From assembly GCF_017309185.1 (NCBI RefSeq), contig NZ_JAEKJZ010000001.1, forward strand, positions 1,054,001 through 1,118,000: DNA of 64,000 nucleotides. The letters run 5' to 3'. The position numbers were made by a program, and so were the translations under genes. Source of the DNA: Roseibium aggregatum (lineage in GTDB: Bacteria; Pseudomonadota; Alphaproteobacteria; Rhizobiales; Stappiaceae). A model generated the notes under the pieces. That model had not been told where the DNA came from and did not search any database. It was given only the letters and a program-made list of their open reading frames with translations. Positions 1 through 9,000 of the stretch are shown in pieces. Every line of letters starts with the position of its first letter. Position 1 is the stretch's first letter.

Positions 1-3000
1 ACCGGCTGCGGTCTTGGTTCGGTCAAGACCAATATCGGCCATCTGGAACTCGCCGCCGGGGTTGCCGGTGTCATCAAGGTGCTCAAGCAGTTCGAGCACA
101 AGAAGCTCGCTCCGAGCCTGCATTGCGATGAGATCAACCCTTATATCGACCTGAGCGGCAGCCCGTTTCAGATCGTGCGCGAGGCAAGGGACTGGCAGCC
201 GGTCCGCGACCAAAACGGTGCCCCGCTGCCGCTGCGCGCGGGTGTCAGCAGCTTCGGCTTCGGCGGGGTCAACGCCCATGCCATCCTGGACGAATATCGT
301 TCTCCGGAACGTCGCGAGACCTTTCGACCGGAGCGGGACGGCCCGGTGATCGTGGTGCTGTCCGCACGCGACACATCGCGTTTGAAGGACAGTGCCGGCA
401 ATCTGGTCAAGGCTCTGCAATCCGGCCGCTTTGACGACGGAGATTTGGGCGATCTCGCCTTCACGCTGCAGATCGGCCGATCCGAAATGGCGGAGCGCCT
501 GGCCGTTGTCGCCTCGAGCATCGGCGAGCTCAGCGCGCGCCTGACGACCTTCCTCGACGATGGCACCGCAAAAGGCTTCTTCCTCGGAAGCGCCGGCGAA
601 GAGGCACAGCAACCGGAAACCTTGTCACCGGCTGCATCCCCTGATGAAATCGCGCGACACTGGGTCCTGGGCGGAAAGGTCGACTGGCAAGGCCTCAATC
701 CCGGGCCTCACCGCCGCTTGCGACTGCCGACCTATCCTTTCGCCCGCGATGTCTACAGGGCCGGAAAAACCGTTCCGCAAGGTGCAAATTCCCAAGCGGT
801 TCCAAACGGCTTCAAGACCCTCTTGAAGGCCGATGCCTTCTATCTGAAAGACCATCAGGTGCGGGGCAAGTGCATTCTGCCCGGCGCTATGAGCCTTGAG
901 ATCGTCTGCAAGGCGGCGCTGGAAGAAGAGGTCGCGGTTCCGCTCCCCCTGATCCTGTCCGATGTCAGCTGGCGAAGGCCCGTGGAACCGGAAGGTGATG
1001 AGATCGCGCTCGGCGTGCGCTTCACGGATGGCGGTGATGGCAAATCCCGCTTCCGTCTGACGTTCGTGGATGGTCGGGACACCGAGTACATGCGCGGCCA
1101 GATCGAGGCCGGGACAAGGGTCGGGCGGCTTCCAGGGCTCGACATCGACAGCCTGCGAGCGACATGCGGCAAGGAGCACGATCCGGATTGGCTCTATGCC
1201 TGCTATTCCGCGCTCGGGATCGACTACGGCCCGTCCTTCCGCGCCATCAGGGAATTGCGCTCGGGCGGCACGGACGTCCTGGCACGCCTGGAAGTTCCGG
1301 CGGCGGCCGAAGGGGACGGAGAAAGTTTCCTCCTGCATCCGAGCCTCGTCGACGCCGCGTTTCATGCGGCCCTGATCGCCTTTGCTGGCGAAGATAGCGC
1401 CGTGCTGGCGCTTCCCTTCGGCGTCGACCGTTTCCAGGTGTTGCGCCCGACGGCGCGGATTGTGTGGGCGCACCTGCGCGTCCGGCCCTCGGGTGAGGGC
1501 ATCCGCAAGCTCGATATCGATCTTGCCGACGAAGACGGTGGCCTGACAGCGCGGATCGAAGGCTTTTCCCTGCGTCTGGTTCCGGATCCGGCCGGGGGAA
1601 GGCAGAGAGCCTCCACCGGTCAAAGCGGTTCCGACGGCACGGATCGGTCCGCGGTGGAGCGGTATTTCATCGATCTGATCGCACGGGAAACCGAGGTGGA
1701 GGCTTCGGCCATCTCGCTCACCGCGCCGCTCGAGGACTACGGCATCGACAGCGTGCTGATCCTGCAGCTCACCGACATACTGGAGCGCGATTTCGGGAAC
1801 CTGCCGAAGACTCTGTTCTTCGAATACCAGACGCTCGCCGCGCTGATCGGTTATTTCCGGGAAAACCACGGGCCGCGTCTTGCCGAGGTCACCGGGACAG
1901 CAGCTCCGACATCCGGCCCCACGATGCCGCTGGCTACACTAGTCGCCGTGAAGCGCGGGCCTGTGGAGACGAATGACCCGATCGCCATTATCGGGCTGGC
2001 GGGGCGCTACCCCGGCGCGCGCACGCTTGAGGAGTTCTGGCAAAACCTCGCGGACGGGCGCGATTGCGTCACGGAAGTGCCGGCCGGCCGCTGGGACTAT
2101 TCCCGGTACTTCGACCCGGTGCGCCAGCCCGGCAAGACCACTTGCAAATGGGGCGGTTTCATCGACGGTCATGACCGTTTCGACCCGATGTTCTTCAACA
2201 TTTCGCCGCGCGAGGCGGAATATCTGGACCCCCAGGAACGCCTGTTCCTGGAATGCGCCTGGGAAACGCTGGAAGATGCCGGCTACACGCGGGACACCGT
2301 GGCACCGGGCGGCGACGCCGGGGTCTTCGTCGGGGTCATGTGGGAGGAATATCAGCTTTACGGTCCCGAACTGACGGCCGCCGGCAAACCGGCAACGCTT
2401 TCCGGCAGCGCGGCCTCGATTGCCAATCGCGTGTCCTATTTCCTGAATTTCCATGGGCCGAGCCTGGCCCTCGACAGCATGTGTTCCTCGTCCCTGACGG
2501 CGATCCATCTGGCGTGCGACAGCCTGCGCTCCGGAAGCTGCGCCGTCGCATTGGCCGGCGGCGTCAATCTGACGCCCCATCCGAGCAAATTTATCACCCT
2601 CTCCCAGGGCCGGTTCCTGTCCAGCAGGGGACGCTGCGAAAGCTTCGGCGAGGGGGGCGACGGCTACGTTCCGGCGGAGGGCGTCGGCGCGGTCCTGCTC
2701 AAGCCGCTGAGCCGGGCCGAGGCCGACGGCGACCGGATTCATGGCGTGATCCTGGGCTCCGCGCTCAATCACGGCGGCAAGACCAACGGTTATACGGTTC
2801 CCAATCCGGCGGCGCAGACGGCGGTGATCGAAAAGGCTCTGGTGAAGGCCGGCGTGTCGCCCGAGGCCATCGGCTATGTCGAGGCGCACGGAACGGGCAC
2901 CAGCCTTGGCGACCCTATCGAGATCGCCGCGCTCACCAAGGTTTTCGGATCGCGAAACGAAACCGGGCGGACCTGCGCCATCGGCTCGGTCAAGTCGAAC

Positions 3001-6000
3001 ATCGGCCATGCCGAAAGTGCCGCAGGCATGGCCGGCCTGACCAAGCTGTTGCTGCAGCTCAAGCATGGAGAGCTGGTTCCCTCGCTGCACGCGGAGCGGC
3101 TCAATCCCAATATCGACTTCAAGGCCTCGCCCTTCCGGGTGCAGCGCGCGCTGGCGCCCTGGCAACGGATCGAAGAGCACGGCCAGATCCTGCCGCGCAT
3201 GGCTGGTCTGTCCTCCTTCGGCGCCGGCGGCTCGAATGCACATTTCGTCGTGGCCGAATATCTGGAAGAGGAACGCCCGGCGCTGCCTGGCGGCCCGGCG
3301 GTCTATCCGTTCTCGGCGCGCGATCCGGAGCGGTTGAAGGCGCTGCTTCAGACTTTCCGGGCGCGCCTGGACACGCTTGAGGACAAGGAGATGCCATCCG
3401 TGGCCTTTACCCTCCAGGAGGGGCGGGAGGCTTTCGAGGACCGGCTGGCGATCGTCGCGGATGACAAGACCGATCTTGCGGTGAAACTGGACCGAGCCCT
3501 GGCCGGAGCGGGCGAAACGGAAGGTGTCTTCCGGGGCCGGGCGTCCGCCTCGCAAAGCGTGTTATCGTCCTCGACCGGTCTTCATGAAATCGCCGCTGGC
3601 TGGACAAAGGGTGCCAGGGTCGACTGGGAGGCGATGCGGCAGGGACCGAAGCCCAGGCCGGTCAGCCTGCCGACCTATCCGTTTGCTGAAGACTATTGCT
3701 GGCTGCCCGAGATTGCTGTCCAGACCACCGAGAAACGCCCTGACCGTGCGCCGGACGTAGACCCGCCGCTGCTGTTTTCGCCGGTCTGGCGGGAAAAGTC
3801 GGCCGGAAACAGCGGGGAAACACACGCCCGGGATCGCCTGCATGTTCTCTGCGGGATCGCGTCCGTCTATCCCGCCCTGGCCCTGGAGCTGAAGAAATCC
3901 GGTGCGGAGGTGACGGTTCTGGAAGCGCCCGACGGCCCGGTTGACGAACGCTACGGCTTTCATGCGCTTCGCCTGTTCTCCGTCCTGAAGGATCTGGCCC
4001 GAAAGGGTTGCGACAAACATGTTCAGGTCGTGGTGCCGTTTTCGGGCGATGACAGGCTTCTCGAAGGCCTGTCGGGGCTCTTGCGCAGCGCGGCAATGGA
4101 AGTCCGGGGCTTGAACTGTCAACTGGTCGCCGTCGACGGCGCCGTCGGCGGTCTGGCCATCCGCCTCGCGCAGGATATCGCCGAAGCGGCGCAGCGAACC
4201 GAAATCCGGTACCGGCAGGGGCACCGTTTCGTAAGAGACTGGCGCGAGCTGGGTTTGCGCGGCGAAAGAGACATCAGCCCCTGGACGGAAGGCGGTGTCT
4301 ATCTGCTGACCGGCGGCGCCGGTGGTATTGGACTTCACCTTGCCGAGGCGATCGCCGCAAGCGGCTGCCGGCCCTCGCTCTGGCTTACGGGACGTTCCTC
4401 CGCCCTGAAGCCGGACATCGAGAGGCGGCTGAAGGGCCTGGAAGCTTCTGGAGCCTGTGTTCGATACCGGCCGGTGGATGTGACCGATCCCGCAAGCGTT
4501 GCCCGGCTCCTGAGCGAGATCGATGAAACGGACGGCCGTCTGAACGGCGTGTTCCACGGCGCGGGATTGACCCGCGACAGCCTTCTGACCCGCAAGTCTG
4601 AAGAGACCTTCCGGGAGGTTCTGGCACCGAAGGTCACGGGCCTGCGGGTCCTGGACGAGGTCATCGGCGGCAGGCCGATCGATTTCCTGGCGGTGTTCGC
4701 GTCCGCTTCCGGTGCGCTCGGCAATCCCGGCCAGTCCGACTATGCAACCGCCAACGCGTTTCAGGACAGTTTCGCCGCCTGGCGAAATGCGCAGGTTGAA
4801 GGCGGATCGCGGCAGGGCCGGACCGTATCCATCGACTGGCCCTATTGGCGCGATGGCGGCATGCATATGGACGAGCACACCATCGCGGCCATGGAAAAGG
4901 TCAGCGGTGTGAGACCCCTGGAGACGGGACCCGCGCTTGCCGCCTTGAAGGCGGTGCTCACCGCGACGGAGGAAGATCAGGTTCTGGTGCTGGACGGCGA
5001 CCATGACCGTCTCCGGAGCCTGATGACCCCCGGTGATGAACGGGCACGTGCCGCACCTGTCCGCGCGGATGCGGAGCCCGTCGCGGTCAAACGCTCTGAG
5101 CCCGCCGTCGCATCCGGCGACCGGGACAAGGTGGTCGCGGCGATCAAGTCTTTTTTCTCCAGGTGCCTGGGCATCCCGGAAGACCGGCTGGGGCTTAACG
5201 ACACGATCGACCGGTTCGGGGTGGATTCGGTGACGGCGCTGGAAATCGTCGAGGCGCTGGAAGCGGAATTCGGCTCGCTGCCGCAGACGATCCTGTTCGA
5301 ATTCCAGACGATCAACCGGCTGGCGGACGAGCTCGTGCAACGGCAGGGAGAAGGGCAATCGCCCGAAGCCGGGACGGCAAGGCCTCCGGTCAGCGAGCCG
5401 TTACCTGCGGTCCGCTCCAATCAGGAAACGGCTGCCGGTGCGCGGGACATCGCGATCATCGCCGTCGCCGGACGATATCCCGGTGCGGACACCATAGAGG
5501 CCTTTGGAAACCTGCTCCGCGAGGGCCGCGACTGCGTTACCGAGATCCCGGCCGACCGGCTTGAGCTTTTGCCGCGCTATTCGGAGCGCAAGGGCGAGCC
5601 CGGAGCCAGCTACTGCAAATGGGGCGCGTTCCTCTCCGGGGTCGACCGGTTCGACGCGGATTTCTTTGGCTATTCCTCCCGGCTGGCCGACCTTGCCGAC
5701 CCTCAGGAACGGCTGTTCCTGGAAACCGCGTGGCACCTGTTCGAGCGGGCGGGACACACGCGGGACTACCTGGCGGAGCATTATGGCAAGCGCGTCGGGG
5801 TCTTCGTCGGCTCCATGTATCACCAATACCCGGGCCTTGCCCACGATCCCGACGCGCAGGCGCTTTTGAGCCTGTCGTCCTATTCGGGCATCGCCAACCG
5901 CACGTCCTTCATCTTCGATCTGCAAGGCCCGAGCGTCGCCGTCGACAGCATGTGCTCCTCCGGCCTTCAGGCGGTCCATCAGGCGTGCCAGAGCCTGATG

Positions 6001-9000
6001 TCCGGGGAGTGCCGGCTTGCGGTCGCGGGCGGCGTCAATCTGACCATTCATCCTGCAAAACTCGAGGGGCTGAGCCGGGTCGGGCTGGTCGGCAGTTCGT
6101 CGCGAAGCCGCGCCTTTGCCGGCGGTGACGGCTACTTGCCTGCAGAGGGCGTCGGAGCCGTTCTGCTGAAGCCCTTGAGCGATGCCCTGGCCGATGATGA
6201 CCGGATCCTTGCCGTGATCAAGGGAAGCCTTGCTAACCACGCCGGCCATTCCGCAGGTTACGCCGTGCCGAATGTGGATGCGCAGGTTCATCTGCTCGAG
6301 GACTCCTTCCAGCGCGCGGGCATCGATCCCGTGACCGTCGGCTATGTCGAGGCGGCCGCGACCGGGGCTCAGGTGGGCGACGCCGTGGAACTGCGCGCGC
6401 TTTCGACCGTCTTTTCAAAGCCGGCGCTTTCGGGAGGCGGCATTTCCCTAGGGTCGGTGAAGACAAATCTCGGCCACGCGGAAGCCGCGTCCGGCCTGGC
6501 GCAATTGACAAAGGTCCTGCTGCAATTCGAGCGCGGCGAACTGTTCCCGTCCTTCGTCACGGGCGAGGCGCCGCGCATGTTCGAGGGAACGCCGTTTTCC
6601 CCGCAAACCGAGCTGGCGCCCTGGCCGGCGTCTCTGAAGAATAGATCTCAGCTGTCGCGGCGGGCGGCCATCAGTTCCTTCGGAGCGGGCGGCTCGAACG
6701 TGCATCTCATTCTGGAAGAAGCCCCGTGGGTAAGCAGGCCCGGCGCCACGTCAGAGACCGGCAAGCCGTTGCTTTTCCCGCTGTCGGCCCGAACAGAAGA
6801 GCAATTGGGCTTGGTGCGCAATCATCTGGCCGGCTATCTGCGCACGTCGGGCGAGGTTTCGCTGGACGCGCTCTCACGAACCCTTCGCTTTGGCCGGGAA
6901 ACCCTCGATTGCGCGGTGGTTTTCGTGGCCGCGAGCCAGGAGGAGCTTCTCCGGAAACTCGAAGATCCCGGCTTTCAGGAAGATGAGACGGCAGTTGACT
7001 CAGTCGAGCGCGGTTCCGTTGGCCGGCGAGGTCCCATGCTGGTGCTGCCCGGATATCCCTTCAAGAGGGAAAGACATTGGCTGACGCCAAAAGGGGCCGC
7101 GTCTGCCGGGAAAGATCTTACGGAAACCGAACTCCCGACAGTCTCGCATCAACCGGCACTTCGCCTGATCCGCGAGACGCTGGCAGCGGAATTGGGGCGC
7201 CCGGTGGAGACCATAGGCGCGGACGCCGGCTTTGGAGACATGGGGGTCGATTCCATGGCTCTCATGCGGCTTTCCTATGCCGTCGAAGGGGCCTATGGCG
7301 CGGTGCTGACCCCTGGGGATGTGGAAGCGCACCCGACCCCCGGTCGTCTGGCCGCCTTCCTGGAAAACCTCGGTCCGGCCGAAATGCCGACTGAGGTAAC
7401 CGGGACGGCAACCGGCCCCTACCGCCTGCCGCTCGGCGAGGCGCAGAAGGGCCTTTGGGTGCACCAGTCGCTTTATCCGGAAAGCGGCGACTATAACGTT
7501 CCGCTTGCCTTTGTCTGCAAGTCCGTGGACGCGACGGCACTGGACAAGGCACTCGACCGGCTTGTCAGCGCTTATCCTGTCCTTGCCACGCGGATTGAAC
7601 TGGAGAATGACGATCCTGTTCTGACAACACGACCGGAGCGGGTCGAATTTCGATCCGTTTCCCTCCCCAAGGAATTGGAAACGGAAGCGTTTTTACGGCA
7701 ACGCGCAGTCAGTCCGTTGGATCTGAACGAGGGCGTTTTCCGGGCCGAGGTCATTTCCGGTGGCAAACTGGACGGCAGTGAAAGCGTGGTTCTCCTCGTC
7801 ACGCATCACCTAGTCACCGACGGTGTTTCTTCCGAGGTGATGACCAGGGATTTCTGGAAAGCTTACGCGCATTTTACCGGCGCCGCGCCCTTGGCGGAAA
7901 GCGGGCGGGTCGGTGGTGCCGACTATTCGGAATTCGTGACCTGGGAAAGCGCCTTCTTGCGCTCCGACGAGGGGCAGGCCCAGAAGCGTTACTGGTTGGA
8001 CAGGCTGTCCGGTCCGTTGCCGGACCCGAGACTGCCGGTTGCCGGTGGCTTTAAGGGAGAGGGGAGTGTAGCCGGGGAAAGCCTGGACCTGCGCTTGCCG
8101 AAAGAGTTGAGCGAGGCGCTCGCGGAAACCGCGAGACGTCGGCAGATCGGCGCGGCATCCCTCTATCTGACGGCTTTCGCCCTGCTCCTTTACCGGTATT
8201 CGGGCGATCGGGATCTGGTGATCGGCGTTCCGACCGTGCGACGTCCTTCGCGACGCTTCGCGGAAACCCTCGGCTTTTGCGCCAATGTGATCGCGCTGCG
8301 GCTGAATGTGGCGGCGGATCTCGGTGCGGCGAGCCTCGCGGAGAAAGTGCACGCGGAGCTTCGCGAAGGGCTCGCGCACAGCGACTACCCCTTTGCCGCC
8401 ATCGCCCGGGATCTTGGCGGAACGGCAACCGGAGACACGCCTTATCGGGTAACATTCGCTTATCAGAGTTTCGGACAGGCGCTCGCTGCGCAGGAAAGCT
8501 TCGCGACCGGCGATGTGCGCCTGCTTCCCGAAATCCGTCAGGTCGGTGACACAAGGCTCGGAATCGAAGTCCGCAACGAGCCGGAAGGCGCGCTTCTACT
8601 GGCCAATTACGATGGCAATTCCTTTGACCGTCCAACCATGGAGCGCCTGCTGCAGCATTACCGGCGGCTGCTGGAAGCGCTGGTGAACCGGGGGGATGCA
8701 ACGGTTTCCACCTTGCCCATGCTGACCAGGGCGGAAGAAGACCGTGCCTTGCATCACTGGAGCAGGTCACGGCGTGCGGAAGTTTCCGGAATACCCGTTC
8801 ACGAACGGATCCTCGAGCAGGCGAAGCGGTCGCCTTCCGCGATCGCCGTTTCCGCCGAAGGCCGGAGATCGACTTACCGGCAGCTCGTCGCGCGAAGCGC
8901 CAGGATCGCGCAGACGCTACAAAAGCGCGGCGTCGGGCGTGGCGACCGGGTCGCCGTGCTTCTGGGCCGCGAACCGGACGCCATTGCCGCGCTGATCGGC

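Noticed and set aside
1939..3555. A 538-codon minus-strand frame under the PKS
   Set aside because: Arg/Gly/His-rich translation with no family features, fully inside a recognised KS module on the other strand.
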